From the NCBI RefSeq assembly GCF_020723905.1, contig NZ_DYHZ01000002.1, positions 124,001 to 188,000 of the forward strand: 64,000 bases of DNA. The letters are read 5' to 3'. Below the pieces are notes generated by a model. The model did no database searches, had not been told where the DNA came from, and worked only from the letters and a program-made list of their open reading frames with translations. Each line of letters starts with the position of its first letter. The first letter of the stretch is position 1. Shown in pieces: positions 1 to 10,327 of the stretch. Made by a program: the position numbers and the translations under genes. The DNA is from Anaerolinea thermophila (GTDB taxonomy: Bacteria > Chloroflexota > Anaerolineae > Anaerolineales > Anaerolineaceae).

Positions 1-1258
1 CTGAAAAATCTGCCACCTCGCCCTGAATCTGGACGGGGAGAGGCGTAGGAGAAATGGTGGGCGAGGCAGTAGGCATGGGCGTTGCTGAAGGAACTGCGGT
101 GGGCGTGGCAGGGATGGGCAGAGGAGTGGTTTTCATGGGGGTGTCCAGAAGTTTCTCGCTAAAGAGCAGGCGTTGAATCGTCCCGTTATGGATGACATAG
201 ACGGCTCGTAATCCCTGGGCATCGAATACCCAGACGGGATGGTGAACCTCTTGCGCCTCGTCAAAACAGAAGGGGCGTTGCCAGCCTTGATCTGTGCGGG
301 TGAGATACCAGATACAGCCGGTATCTGCGGTCAAAACGTGCAGCACGCCGTTGACATCCACACCCACTTGAGGGGCGCCTGCTGTTCCATTCCCTGCCGC
401 AGGGGAGAAATTCTCAACGGGTTGCCATGTCCCATTCAAGGAAAGCGCCCGGAAATACCGTCCGCGCGTCGAGGCTGTGCCATTCCACAGCACTGCCAGT
501 TGATTCGAATCGGCGAGCAGATTGGGCGATACCCCGGGGGTTTCGTTAATTTTTACCGGCAGGTTCCAGACTTCTCCGCTTTGTTGCGCGGCAAAGAAAA
601 TCTGTTCCTGTTGCTCCCATACCAGTATCATCTGACCGGTGGCAGGGAAGAATGCCATGCGCATGTTTTGAATCCCATTGCCGTCCGGGAGGGGGTAGTT
701 TTGCATCCACCATTTCTGTCCATCGGTGGAGTAGTAGAGCAAAAACCCCTCGCCACTGGGGTTTGTAAAAACAGCGCGCAGGATTCCAAAGGCGTCCATT
801 GCCAGCGCACCGTTTCCGGTGCCTCTGCCAATCGGCGTGGGGCTGCTCCAGGCGGTAAGCGTCTGACTCTGAGTAACTTCCACCCTCCGGGCAAGAACCA
901 CTCCATCCACTTCATACAGCAGGTGCAGGACACCGCTGGCATCTACCACTGGCTGGGGGGCACCAATTTGTGCTCGCTCATCCAGTGTCAGGACATCGCT
1001 CCATTTACCATCGCGGCGAGAGCGTGTCAGCAGGCGGTCTTCCCCGGTGTGGCGTTCCACCCAGAATACCTGCAGGTTGCCAAAGGGATCTTCCACCAGC
1101 GCCGGGGAAAGAATTTCTGCCTCTCCGCCTGCCAGTTCCACCGGCTCGCTCCACCCCTTGCGATCCCGTGCCTGTCCCGTTGAAACCCAGAGGGTGAGAC
1201 AGATCCCTGCCAGAACAACTACCCGGATCCACACCTTAAGCCAGCGTGTCCTGTCCAT
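1..1258 (-). CDS. Exported propeller-like protein with Pro/Thr-rich C-terminal linker (partial, runs off left edge)
   Basis: The minus strand is open without a stop from an ATG at 1258 to the window edge (about 419 codons), so the 3' end is missing. It starts MDRTRWLKVW, followed by a hydrophobic segment and STGQA: a signal peptide or anchor. The body has repeated blocks of the form 'P.LVEDPFGNLQVFWVER', 'PQPVVDASGVLHLLYEV', 'PQVGVDVNGVLHVLTAD' (D.xG.LHV/L spacing), which suggests a six- or seven-bladed beta-propeller of the sialidase or BNR-like kind. The visible end is a low-complexity Pro/Thr/Ala/Ser linker, typical of cell-surface proteins in this lineage, so a further domain probably lies beyond the edge. 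No catalytic motif is seen. The plus-strand ORF over the same bases lacks any recognisable domain and is taken as a shadow. Confidence 0.75.
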   Translation of the reverse strand, partial: MDRTRWLKVWIRVVVLAGICLTLWVSTGQARDRKGWSEPVELAGGEAEILSPALVEDPFGNLQVFWVERHTGEDRLLTRSRRDGKWSDVLTLDERAQIGAPQPVVDASGVLHLLYEVDGVVLARRVEVTQSQTLTAWSSPTPIGRGTGNGALAMDAFGILRAVFTNPSGEGFLLYYSTDGQKWWMQNYPLPDGNGIQNMRMAFFPATGQMILVWEQQEQIFFAAQQSGEVWNLPVKINETPGVSPNLLADSNQLAVLWNGTASTRGRYFRALSLNGTWQPVENFSPAAGNGTAGAPQVGVDVNGVLHVLTADTGCIWYLTRTDQGWQRPFCFDEAQEVHHPVWVFDAQGLRAVYVIHNGTIQRLLFSEKLLDTPMKTTPLPIPATPTAVPSATPMPTASPTISPTPLPVQIQGEVADFS

Positions 1259-1353
1259 GAAACCTTCTTTCTCTTCTATATTAAGACAAAACAGGGCGTT
1301 AAGTGCATGAGGATGGGTAAACACAACGAAACTGTAATCCGGCGGGAAAATGG

Positions 1354-1383
1354 AAAGCCGCCATCCCCGGGGATGACGGCTTT
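1354..1383 (-). terminator. Intrinsic terminator after the GH94 gene
   Basis: A long near-perfect inverted repeat (AAAGCCG.CATCCCC / GGGGATG.CGGCTTT) lies 23 bases beyond the stop of the cellobiose phosphorylase gene, before the next minus-strand gene. Only three T residues follow on the minus strand, so it is a moderate terminator. Confidence 0.6.
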
Positions 1384-1405
1384 TGATGGGGGGAGGGGGA
1401 GGGAA

Positions 1406-3850
1406 TCAGCCCAGTTCTACCTCAATGTGGTGTGTGCCGGGGGGAAGCACCGGCAGGAGGTTGCCCTGCCAGGGCTTGCCATTAATCTGCACGCCTGTCA
1501 CTCCTTTGCTGACATGCCGGGGATTGCGTACTTCAATCAGGTACTCGGCGCCGCGGAAACGGCGCTGGAAGGTGAAGCCTTCCCATTCGGGCGGTATGCA
1601 CGGATCAATGCGCAGTCCATCCAGTTCAGGGCGCACGCCCAGAATCCACTGGGTGATGGCAACGTAATTCCACGCCGCGGTGCCGGTGAGCCATGAGTTC
1701 TTGGCTTCACCGTGCGTGGGAGCATCCTTTCCGGCAATCATCTGAGCATAGACGTAAGGCTCACACCGGTGCACTTCGCTGATGGCTTCTCGCCGGGATG
1801 GATTGATGCGCAGGTAGTAATCCAGCGCGCGGGCTCCGTTGCCCACGCGGGTCTCGGCGATTATCACCCACGGGTTGTTATGGCAGAAAATGCCGGCGTT
1901 CTCTTTGTACCCCGGCGGGTACGAGGAAATCTCGCCCAGATGCAGGTAGTAGCGCGAGTATGCCGGCTGTTGAAGAACGATGCCGTGCGGGGTTGCCAGC
2001 CAGCGCGCTACCGAGTCCAGCGCCTGTTGAGCGTAGCCGTTTTCCAATCCGATGCCTGCCAGCACGCAAAAGCCCTGTGGTTCGATGAAAATTTTGCCTT
2101 CCTCGCATTCCTGTGAACCCACTTTATTACCCGAGTCGTCGTAAGCGCGCAGAAACCATTCGCCATCCCAGCCGTATTGATAAATCAACTCGCGCATGCG
2201 CGCCGATTGGGCGCGATAGCGGGCGGCGTCCTCGCCGCGCCCGGTGCGCTCTGCCAGATTTGCCAGTTCCTGCGTGGATAACACGAACAGCCCGGCGATG
2301 AAGATAGATTCGGCAACTCTGCCGTCCTTATTCGTGGTGGTTTGGAAGGACTGTCCCGGGGTATCGGAGAAGCAGTTCAGGTTCAGGCAATCGTTCCAGT
2401 CTGCCCTGCCAATGAGAGGCAGCCCATGCGGACCGAGGCGGTCGAGGGTGTACTGCACTGCCCGTTGAAGATGCTCATAGAGGGGCGTTTCACTGCCGGG
2501 CAGGTTGTCATAGGGCACAGATTCATCGAGAATGGACCAGTCGCCGGTTTCTTTGATGTACGCCGAGACTGCCAGGATCAGCCAGTGGGGATCGTCGTTG
2601 AAGTTTGAGCCGATGTCGTTGTTGCCGCGTTTGGTGAGCGGCTGATACTGGTGATAGGCTCCACCGCTGGGCAGTTGCGTCGCCGCCAGGTCGAGGATGC
2701 GCTCGCGAGCGCGTTCTGGAACCATGTGAACGAACCCCAGCAAATCCTGATTGGAGTCGCGGAAACCCAGTCCGCGCCCGATGCCCGATTCATACAGCGA
2801 TGCCGAGCGGGAGATATTGAAGGTTGCCATGCACTGGTAAGGATTCCAGATGTTCACCATGCGGTCCACGTGCAGGTTGGGGGTGTGCGCCTGCTGGATG
2901 CGCAGGAGACCGTCCCAGTAGGAGCGCAGGTTATCCAGTGCCTGCTGAACCTGATGCGGGTCGAGGTAACGGGCAATCACCGGTTTGACGGTGCGTTTGT
3001 TGAGAATTTGCGAGCCGGGTGGGTCAAACTTTTCTTCTCGGGGATTTTCGTGATAGCCCAGCACGAAAATCACCTCGCGGGTTTCGCCGGGTGCCAGGGA
3101 AAGGCGGACATGGTGCGCGCCGATGGGCTGCCATCCGTGCGCAACCGAGTTGGAGAGCGTTCCCCGTTCCACTGCCAGAGGGGAGTCCCATCCGCGGTAG
3201 GCGCCCAGAAAGGCTTCCCGCTGGGTGTCGAATCCTTCGATGGGCGCAGAACAGGCAAAATACGCAAAGTGATTGCGCCGTTCGCGGTACTCGGTCTTGT
3301 GGTAGATGACCCCATTCTCAATTTCCACCTCGCCGGTGGAGAAGTTGCGCTGGAAGTTGGTGGCGTCGTCCCAGGCATCCCACAGGCAGAACTCAATGGA
3401 GGAAAAGAGCGACAGAGAGGCGGGTTCGGCGCGGTGGTTGGTCACCCGGCAGCGCCAGACTTCCAGGGTCTCGCCCAGAGGAACAAAGTAGGTGGTTTCC
3501 GCGTGGATTTCGGCAAAGGTGGAGGCAATACGGGTATAACCCAGACCGTGCCGGCAGGTAAATTCGCTCAGCGCCGGGCGGGTGGGCATCCACGAGGGTG
3601 ACCAGAACTGCCCGTTCCGGTCATCGCGCAGGTAAAGGTAACGTCCGCCCAGATCCAGCGGTGCGTTGTTGTAGCGGTAGCGGGTGAGGCGGCGCAGGCG
3701 GGCATCGCGGTAGAAGGAATACCCCCCTGCGGTCTGGCTGATGATACCGAAGTAGGCTTCACAGCCCAGATAGTTGATCCACGGCAGGGGAGTATCGGGG
3801 CGGGTAATGACATACTCCCGCTGCTGGTCGTCAAAATAACCGAACTGCAT
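1406..3850 (-). CDS. Cellobiose phosphorylase, GH94
   Basis: An 814-residue protein of full length for glycoside hydrolase family 94. It should phosphorolyse cellobiose to alpha-glucose 1-phosphate and glucose in the cytoplasm, saving ATP compared with hydrolysis. It begins [15 protein letters not shown], then an N-terminal beta-sandwich and an (alpha/alpha)6 barrel. The DWND stretch at residues 484-487 carries the family's general-acid aspartate, and the C-terminal blocks around '[15 protein letters not shown]' and '[12 protein letters not shown]' are the phosphate/substrate-site signatures of cellobiose phosphorylases. The ATG at 3850 follows a strong GGGAGGAAG ribosome site. It stands alone with a terminator after it. 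Specificity for cellobiose rather than chitobiose or another disaccharide is inferred from the family blocks. The GH8 and sugar ABC genes at 8.9-13.5 kb point to the same plant-polysaccharide lifestyle. Confidence 0.9.
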   Translation of the reverse strand: MQFGYFDDQQREYVITRPDTPLPWINYLGCEAYFGIISQTAGGYSFYRDARLRRLTRYRYNNAPLDLGGRYLYLRDDRNGQFWSPSWMPTRPALSEFTCRHGLGYTRIASTFAEIHAETTYFVPLGETLEVWRCRVTNHRAEPASLSLFSSIEFCLWDAWDDATNFQRNFSTGEVEIENGVIYHKTEYRERRNHFAYFACSAPIEGFDTQREAFLGAYRGWDSPLAVERGTLSNSVAHGWQPIGAHHVRLSLAPGETREVIFVLGYHENPREEKFDPPGSQILNKRTVKPVIARYLDPHQVQQALDNLRSYWDGLLRIQQAHTPNLHVDRMVNIWNPYQCMATFNISRSASLYESGIGRGLGFRDSNQDLLGFVHMVPERARERILDLAATQLPSGGAYHQYQPLTKRGNNDIGSNFNDDPHWLILAVSAYIKETGDWSILDESVPYDNLPGSETPLYEHLQRAVQYTLDRLGPHGLPLIGRADWNDCLNLNCFSDTPGQSFQTTTNKDGRVAESIFIAGLFVLSTQELANLAERTGRGEDAARYRAQSARMRELIYQYGWDGEWFLRAYDDSGNKVGSQECEEGKIFIEPQGFCVLAGIGLENGYAQQALDSVARWLATPHGIVLQQPAYSRYYLHLGEISSYPPGYKENAGIFCHNNPWVIIAETRVGNGARALDYYLRINPSRREAISEVHRCEPYVYAQMIAGKDAPTHGEAKNSWLTGTAAWNYVAITQWILGVRPELDGLRIDPCIPPEWEGFTFQRRFRGAEYLIEVRNPRHVSKGVTGVQINGKPWQGNLLPVLPPGTHHIEVELG

Positions 3851-3887
3851 GACTTCCTCCCAACAAACGGAACTTTGTTATTATGGG

Positions 3888-3905
3888 GAAGGTATGATAA
3901 CCTTC
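3888..3905 (-). promoter_or_regulatory. Candidate operator palindrome upstream of GH94
   Basis: GAAGGT-N6-ACCTTC inverted repeat, 38 bases upstream of the GH94 start codon. It could be a repressor site. It does not match the LacI-type operators at 7585 and 7711. Only the symmetry supports it. Confidence 0.3.
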
Positions 3906-3975
3906 ACATACTATAGCACAAGAGTTGTCAAAGGGGAATGCACTTTGAATACCGGTTCAGGTGGATTTAAGGCGT

Positions 3976-4006
3976 AAAAAGGGCTTCTGCCCCAGAGCAG
4001 AAGCCC
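3976..4006 (-). terminator. Intrinsic terminator after the AOR gene
   Basis: A perfect 10-bp stem GGGCTTCTGC/GCAGAAGCCC with a 6-base loop lies just beyond the AOR stop, followed on the minus strand by TTTTT. Confidence 0.85.
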
Positions 4007-4033
4007 CCGTTGGATGGACAAAACCGGAAGGAA

Positions 4034-5887
4034 TTACTGCAGAATCAGAAATTCCATTCCCAGACTGCGGAGTTTTTCAGGGGTTGGTAATCCCGTCTTC
4101 AGATCCCAGCCCATGGACTCGTAGTAACTGTTGAGGGCTTTTTCCAGGTCAACCACCTGCCCGGCTCCTCGCCCATCCGGTGCCGGTTCGGTCAGGAAGC
4201 GCTTGGGCAGGGTGTCATCTTTGCGGTCAAATCCCAGTCTGGCGTTGAGCATCCGTTCCAGGTTGATGACCCGTTCTGCGGCAAGCAGGAGGTCTTGTTT
4301 GCCAATTTCTTTGCCCAGGGCTTTGGAGATTAATTTTGCCCAGGTAGAGGCTTTGATTCCAAGCGTGATGGAAGCAAAGAGGCAAACCCCCAGCATGTTG
4401 GTAGCCATAGAAAGTTCCTGGAAGGGTTTAATCCACCATTTATTCCCATCTTCCAGGTAGTCAATATCCCCTACGATGCCCAGGTCTTCATCGCGGTACC
4501 CGAAGGCGTCAATGGCGGAGGCATAAGGCCTGAGATGGTCCGCACCGCGGGCAGATGTGGCGTGGACCACTGCCTCGCCCTTGCTGGCACGTACGCCATC
4601 CGCTGCCATCTCCAATCCCTTGACATGCATTGCCGCATATTCGGCTTTCTCGCCTAAACGATCCGCCGCACGTTTAACCCCTGATGCCAGCAAATCTCCA
4701 ACACCCTGGCGGTAGGCAATCCGTTTGACCATTTCCACGACGGCATCCCCATTCCCCCATTCCAGTTTGACGCCATCGGTCATTTCGGGGGTCAGGATGC
4801 CTGTTTCGTACCATTCCATGGCGGTCGCCAGCACTTGCCCTGTGGAGATCACATCCAGTCCCAGGTCGTTGCTCAGATGGTTTGCCGCGGTGATGGCGTT
4901 AATATCGGTGACCAGCAACTTACTGCCAAATGCCGCCAGACATTCGTATTCTGGGCCTCCTCCTTTCATCCCTGCATATGGTCCTTCCTTTACCTCCGTG
5001 TAACGTCCGCAGGCAATCGCACAGTTGAAGCACGCCTTTGCCCTGACATCCAGTTGCTCGTGATAAGCCTGGTACGTTAATTTACCCTCCGAGTCAGGGA
5101 AAGTGGTGAATTGCCAGTTTTTCGTTGGCAAAATCCCCAGTGCGTTAATGGCATCATAGAAGGATGGGGTTCCGTAGGGATGAAGTTCATCGCGCACGAA
5201 AGCCTCGCTGAACAGTTCCTCGCGCGCGGCTAGCGAGGCTTCTTTCAACCCCTCTGGATCGGCTACTGCGACTTTGTGGGTACCGTGAATGGCAATGGCT
5301 TTCAGGTTCTTTGCCCCCATGACCGTTCCCGGTCCTCCTCGACCAAAGGCGCGGTATTTATCGGTCATGATGCTGGCAAACATGACACCATTTTCGCCCG
5401 CCGGTCCAATGGAAGCAATTTCAAGCCCTCGGGCTCCGATCCGCTCTTTGAGGATGTCTTCGGTCTGGCTAACGGTTTTGCCCCACAGGTCCGAGGCGTC
5501 TCGAATTTCGACTTTATCATCATCAATGAACAGATAGACCGGATGATCAGCCTTTCCCACAATGGTGATGTAATCCCAGCCTGCTTTTCGCATGGCAGGG
5601 GAGAAATCACCGCCTCCGTTGCTGGCGCCAAGGGTGCCCGTGGCGGGAGAACGGAAGACCACACACCCGCGTCCACTGCAGGGTGCCAGCGTCCCGCTCA
5701 GAGGACCTGCGGCAAAAATTAAAGGCTGGCGCGGGTCGGTGCCATCCGCATCGGGGACGATAAGGTCCCATAAATACCGCATGGCTACGCCTTCGCCGCC
5801 GATATAATCGCGTACCCACTCATCGGGTACCGGTTGGGCTCGCACTTCCCCCTTTGACAGATCCACCCACAACATCTTTTGCTCCAT
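4034..5887 (-). CDS. Aldehyde:ferredoxin oxidoreductase (tungstopterin, AOR family)
   Basis: A 617-residue cytoplasmic enzyme that oxidises aldehydes to carboxylic acids with ferredoxin as acceptor, using a tungsten bis-pterin cofactor and one [4Fe-4S] cluster. The N-terminal AOR domain is clear (YIGGEGVAMRYLWD, GPLSGT..PCSGR, GAKNLKAIAI). The cluster ligands are C286, C289 and C293 (CFNCAIAC) plus C502 in GVCLFAS, the standard CxxC-xxxC...C arrangement. Length matches the family. An upstream promoter at 5923-5951 and a GGGAGGGA ribosome site support the ATG at 5887, and a strong terminator follows. It is a single gene with no adjacent pterin-synthesis genes. The exact AOR subgroup (AOR, FOR, GOR or WOR-like) cannot be settled by eye. 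Together with nifJ at 45.7 kb it indicates ferredoxin-based anaerobic metabolism. Confidence 0.92.
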   Translation of the reverse strand: MEQKMLWVDLSKGEVRAQPVPDEWVRDYIGGEGVAMRYLWDLIVPDADGTDPRQPLIFAAGPLSGTLAPCSGRGCVVFRSPATGTLGASNGGGDFSPAMRKAGWDYITIVGKADHPVYLFIDDDKVEIRDASDLWGKTVSQTEDILKERIGARGLEIASIGPAGENGVMFASIMTDKYRAFGRGGPGTVMGAKNLKAIAIHGTHKVAVADPEGLKEASLAAREELFSEAFVRDELHPYGTPSFYDAINALGILPTKNWQFTTFPDSEGKLTYQAYHEQLDVRAKACFNCAIACGRYTEVKEGPYAGMKGGGPEYECLAAFGSKLLVTDINAITAANHLSNDLGLDVISTGQVLATAMEWYETGILTPEMTDGVKLEWGNGDAVVEMVKRIAYRQGVGDLLASGVKRAADRLGEKAEYAAMHVKGLEMAADGVRASKGEAVVHATSARGADHLRPYASAIDAFGYRDEDLGIVGDIDYLEDGNKWWIKPFQELSMATNMLGVCLFASITLGIKASTWAKLISKALGKEIGKQDLLLAAERVINLERMLNARLGFDRKDDTLPKRFLTEPAPDGRGAGQVVDLEKALNSYYESMGWDLKTGLPTPEKLRSLGMEFLILQ

Positions 5888-5922
5888 AAACAGTCCCTCC
5901 CTGGAAATTAGAGTTAATCATC

Positions 5923-5951
5923 ATTTTAGAACACAATTTTTGTATGCCCAA
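5923..5951 (-). promoter_or_regulatory. Sigma-A-like promoter for the AOR gene
   Basis: On the minus strand TTGGGC, 17-base spacer, TAAAAT, ending 36 bases before the AOR start codon. Confidence 0.55.
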
Positions 5952-6046
5952 ATGCTTTTTGACCATAAACTGTATGAGGAAGTTCAGTAGACCATCTGCT
6001 CATTGATCTGTCGGGTTGTCTCAAAAATCATCCCCGGGATTTAAAC

Positions 6047-6069
6047 AAAAAATACCGCCACCCTGGCGG
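6047..6069 (-). terminator. Intrinsic terminator after the DUF1810 gene
   Basis: CCGCCA/TGGCGG stem with a 3-base loop followed on the minus strand by TATTTTTT, 25 bases after the DUF1810 stop. Confidence 0.8.
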
Positions 6070-6093
6070 ATCAATGCACGCAGAACATATGCC

Positions 6094-6546
6094 TCAAGAA
6101 GCGTTTTCTTTTCCCATCAGGGCAATGGTCCTGTCATCCATGTGCCCGTCAAAGTACCTGTCCAGTACCTGATGGAAGACTGAACCCGGTGATGAGATCA
6201 GGGCAAACAGTGTGGCGCAGGAACGCAGTTTCCAGTCGTCCGGAGAGCCAAAGATTTGATGCGTGGAGCGCCCTTCCAGCCTCAAGAGGGCTTCGAAGCA
6301 CTCCCGCAGGCGCGCTCCCAGTACCGGATGCGCCAGATACGCCTGCGCCTCGTCCAGACTGCGAATGCCGTAGTACTGGGACAGGGGGCTGAAGCCCAGT
6401 CCCAGAGCCTGCGGGAAGATGAACCACATCCAGTGGGTGCGCTTCTCGCCAGCCCGAATCTCGGAAAGGGCTTGGGCGTATACCCCTTCCTGTGCCTGGA
6501 CAAACCTTTCCAGATTAAAAGGATCGACAGAAGAAGCCGACATCAT
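6094..6546 (-). CDS. DUF1810 family protein
   Basis: A 150-residue protein of the DUF1810 family, which has no firmly assigned biochemical role. Family features: DPFNLERFVQAQE at the start, then HWMWFIFPQ, LSQYYGIRSLDEA, and a C-terminal FHQVLDRYFDG. It is soluble, has no signal peptide, and is complete. There is a TATAAT box at 6552-6557 on the minus strand, only five bases upstream of tandem ATG codons, and no ribosome site, so the mRNA is probably leaderless. Its neighbours give no functional hint. Confidence 0.85.
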   Translation of the reverse strand: MMSASSVDPFNLERFVQAQEGVYAQALSEIRAGEKRTHWMWFIFPQALGLGFSPLSQYYGIRSLDEAQAYLAHPVLGARLRECFEALLRLEGRSTHQIFGSPDDWKLRSCATLFALISSPGSVFHQVLDRYFDGHMDDRTIALMGKENAS

Positions 6547-6627
6547 TTTTTATTATACAGCCCGCCGCAAGGGGTAATCAGCGGAATCGGGTAAAATAAG
6601 CACATTCTATATTAAGAGGCTAATTGG

Positions 6628-7530
6628 ATGAAAGAGACCAAACGTACGTTGAAAGACCATCTGGGAATTACCCTGCGGGGATTTTTAATGGGCGCGGCGG
6701 ATGTGGTGCCGGGGGTGTCCGGCGGCACGATGGCGTTCATTCTGGGAATTTACGATGAACTGATTTCTTCCATCCGGGCGGTTGTTCCTTTTGTACGCCA
6801 GATTTTTCAGGGGCAGTGGAAACGGGCCTTTCAGGAATTTCCCTGGCGTTTCCTGCTGGCGCTGGGGGTGGGGATTGCCGCGGCAATTCTGAGTCTGGCA
6901 CGCCTGCTACACTGGGCGCTGGAGACGCATCCCACCCTGATCTATGCACTCTTTTTTGGCTTGATTGTGGCATCCGTGTTTGTGGTACGTCAGCGGGTGA
7001 CGCGCTGGACGGCAGGACGGGTCATTCTGGGGGCGTTGTCTGCGGTAGGGGCATATCTTCTGGTGGGACTGCGCCCCGCGCAGACGCCCGATGCCTTGTG
7101 GTTTATCTTCCTGAGCGGCATGATTGCCATCTGTGCCATGATTCTGCCGGGTATTTCCGGAGCGTTTATTCTGGTGCTGTTAGGAAAGTATCAAACCCTT
7201 CTGGGCGCACTGGTTCAAATGGATGTGCTGACCATTGGGGTGTTCCTGGCAGGCGCGCTGATTGGCATTGTCTCATTTGCCAGTTTCCTGCGCTGGCTGC
7301 TGGATCACTACCATGACGCCACGGTGGTGGGGCTGATGGGACTCATGGTAGGTTCTCTGCGGGAACTCTGGCCCTGGAAACAGGCCCAGTATGTTGATGG
7401 CGTTCCGGTAGCCGTGCACAATATTCTGCCGGCGGCGCTGGATGGAGATGCCGTCCTGGCGGTTGCTCTGATGATTCTGGGCGCCGGACTGGTGCTTTCA
7501 ATTGAATCTCTGGCAAACCGAAAGAAATAA
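6628..7530 (+). CDS. DUF368 membrane protein, PopT-type undecaprenyl-phosphate translocase candidate
   Basis: A 300-residue polytopic membrane protein of the DUF368 family. The diagnostic N-terminal block GAADVVPGVSGGTMAFILGIYDEL is present and is echoed in the second half by MILPGISGAFILVLLGKY, showing the internal duplication of the family. About eight to nine hydrophobic segments are visible. DUF368 members have been linked to flipping the C55-phosphate carrier back across the membrane (PopT), which would serve cell-wall or surface-glycan synthesis. Applying that role here is inference by family. It is a single gene in front of the LacI cluster. Confidence 0.85.
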   Translation: MKETKRTLKDHLGITLRGFLMGAADVVPGVSGGTMAFILGIYDELISSIRAVVPFVRQIFQGQWKRAFQEFPWRFLLALGVGIAAAILSLARLLHWALETHPTLIYALFFGLIVASVFVVRQRVTRWTAGRVILGALSAVGAYLLVGLRPAQTPDALWFIFLSGMIAICAMILPGISGAFILVLLGKYQTLLGALVQMDVLTIGVFLAGALIGIVSFASFLRWLLDHYHDATVVGLMGLMVGSLRELWPWKQAQYVDGVPVAVHNILPAALDGDAVLAVALMILGAGLVLSIESLANRKK

Positions 7531-7552
7531 AACAGGAATTTTTTAAAACCCC

Positions 7553-7580
7553 TTGATTTTTGCGAAAATTTTTCTATAAT
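7553..7580 (+). promoter_or_regulatory. Promoter of the lacI / sugar-uptake cluster
   Basis: TTGATT, 16-base spacer, perfect TATAAT. The first LacI-type operator begins five bases after the -10 box, across the expected transcription start. Confidence 0.75.
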
Positions 7581-7584
7581 AATT

Positions 7585-7598
7585 TGTAAACGCTTCCA
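7585..7598 (+). promoter_or_regulatory. LacI-family operator 1
   Basis: TGTAAACGCTTCCA, with the central CG and TGTAA half-site typical of LacI/GalR operators. Bound regulator would cover the transcription start of the promoter at 7553-7580. It pairs with operator 2, 126 bases downstream. Confidence 0.75.
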
Positions 7599-7690
7599 TT
7601 ATTTTTATCCCCAATATACGGCTGAAGCACACAAATATTGGTATTTTAAGCGGTATTTTGATTATTTTTTACACCTTTTTCAGGTTTTGA

Positions 7691-8752
<1,062 letters not shown>

Positions 8753-8872
8753 GGAAGACAGGCTTTTTGAGAACAAGGAGGTGATAGAGAGAAAAGAAGA
8801 AGTACCCCCCACTTAACCGTTTCGCCGATCCCTTCATCCCTGTATTTTGTTTCGCTCAGGAAGGAGAAAAGT

Positions 8873-10252
8873 ATGTCTCACAAATTGTTCCGTCTCTTTA
8901 GTCTGGTGATGATTGCCGTCCTGCTCTTGACGGCGTGTGCGCCGGCGGCAACCCAAACGCAGCAGCCAGCCGCATCCGAGCCGACCCAGCCGCCCGCGGC
9001 AGAGCCCACTAAACCGCCTGCTCAGGAGCCCACCAAGCCTCCCGCCGCTGAGAAAAAGGTGGTGATTAACTGGTGGCACATCTCCACCGCAGAGGAACAC
9101 AAAGCCCTGTGGCAGACCTTTGCCGATGAGTACATGGCGGCGCATCCCAATGTGGATATCCAGATTACCGTGCTGGAGAATGAAGCCTTCAAATCCAAGA
9201 TGACCACGGTGATGCAGTCGGGTACCCCACCAGATATCTTCCAGTCGTGGGGTGGCGGCGTGATGATCGAATACGCCAAAGCCGGTTTGCTCCGGGACAT
9301 CACCCCTGAACTGGATGCCAACGGCGGCGAATGGCGCAATACCTTCTCGCCGGGCGCCCTGGGTGTGTATGCCTTCGAGGGGCGCAATTACGGCGTACCC
9401 TGGGATATGGGCATGGTTGGCTTCTGGTACAACAAGGCTCTGTTTGCTCAGGCGGGTATTGAAAAGCCCCCCGCCACCTGGACCGAACTGCTGGATGCTG
9501 TGAAGAAACTCAAAGCCGCCGGCATTACCCCCATTGCCCTGGGCGCAGGCGACAAATGGCCTGCCATGTTCTGGTGGGCATATCTGGCGGTACGTCTGGG
9601 TGGGAAGGATGCCTTTGAAGCGGCTTATTCCCGCCAGGGTTCCTTTACCGATGCGCCTTTTGTAGAAGCCGGGAAGAAACTCCTCGAACTCATCGCGCTG
9701 GAGCCTTTCCAGGATGGCTATCTGGGTGCAACCTATGGCGATCAGGCAACGCTGATGGGCAACGGCAAAGCCGCCATGGAGTTGATGGGACAGTGGGCGC
9801 CTGCCGTCCAGAAGGATAACAGCGCCGATAAGCAGGGCATTGGAGATAATCTGGGCTGGTTCCCCTTCCCCATGGTGGAAGGCGGTAAGGGCGACCCCGA
9901 TGATGCCTTTGGCGGCGGTAACGGTTTTGCCATTGGCAAGAATGCTCCCCCTGAAGCCATTGACTTCGTCAAGTACCTGACCAGTGTGGATTGCCAGGTC
10001 CGGCTGGCGAAGATCAATGTGGCGCTGCCGGTGGTCAAGGGCGGCGAAGCCGGTGTGTCCGATCCACTCTTACTGATGGTTCAGCAGGGCGCCGCAAAAG
10101 CCAAGTACTTCCAGTTGTACTACGATCAGGCGCTTCCGCCCGCGGTGGGTTCGGTGGTCAATGATAGCGTGCAAGGTCTGTTTGCCGGCACGCTGACCCC
10201 CGAAGAAGTGGCGCAAGCCATTGAGGATTCTGCCGCGCAGGAACTGAAGTAA
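8873..10252 (+). CDS. Carbohydrate ABC transporter substrate-binding lipoprotein
   Basis: A 459-residue extracellular solute-binding protein (family 1). It has a lipoprotein signal ending LLTAC (lipobox, Cys 23), then a Pro/Thr/Glu-rich repeat linker (EPTQPPAAEPTKPPAQEPTK) tethering the binding domain to the membrane. The mature domain shows the MalE-like pattern (INWWHISTAEEHKALWQTF, PPDIFQSWGGG, WYNKALFAQAG, TLMGNGKAAMELMGQW). It follows lacI and precedes two permease genes and a GH8 enzyme, so xylo-oligosaccharides are the most likely ligand (inference). The ribosome site AAGGAG before 8873 supports the start. Confidence 0.93.
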   Translation: MSHKLFRLFSLVMIAVLLLTACAPAATQTQQPAASEPTQPPAAEPTKPPAQEPTKPPAAEKKVVINWWHISTAEEHKALWQTFADEYMAAHPNVDIQITVLENEAFKSKMTTVMQSGTPPDIFQSWGGGVMIEYAKAGLLRDITPELDANGGEWRNTFSPGALGVYAFEGRNYGVPWDMGMVGFWYNKALFAQAGIEKPPATWTELLDAVKKLKAAGITPIALGAGDKWPAMFWWAYLAVRLGGKDAFEAAYSRQGSFTDAPFVEAGKKLLELIALEPFQDGYLGATYGDQATLMGNGKAAMELMGQWAPAVQKDNSADKQGIGDNLGWFPFPMVEGGKGDPDDAFGGGNGFAIGKNAPPEAIDFVKYLTSVDCQVRLAKINVALPVVKGGEAGVSDPLLLMVQQGAAKAKYFQLYYDQALPPAVGSVVNDSVQGLFAGTLTPEEVAQAIEDSAAQELK

Positions 10253-10327
10253 TTCGCCATCGGGTTTCCGGGACGGAGATCGCCGGACGGTCTCCGTCCC
10301 GTTTCCTGTGGCAGGAGGAGGTATTCC

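Noticed and set aside
239-1183. A 314-codon plus-strand ORF
   Set aside because: The minus strand over the same bases is open for 419 codons and encodes a signal peptide, repeated propeller motifs and a Pro/Thr linker; the plus ORF has no recognisable features.
8753-8872. Short GTG ORF with an AGGAGG site between lacI and the lipoprotein gene
   Set aside because: It would encode only about 11 residues and the ribosome site is too close to the GTG; judged chance.
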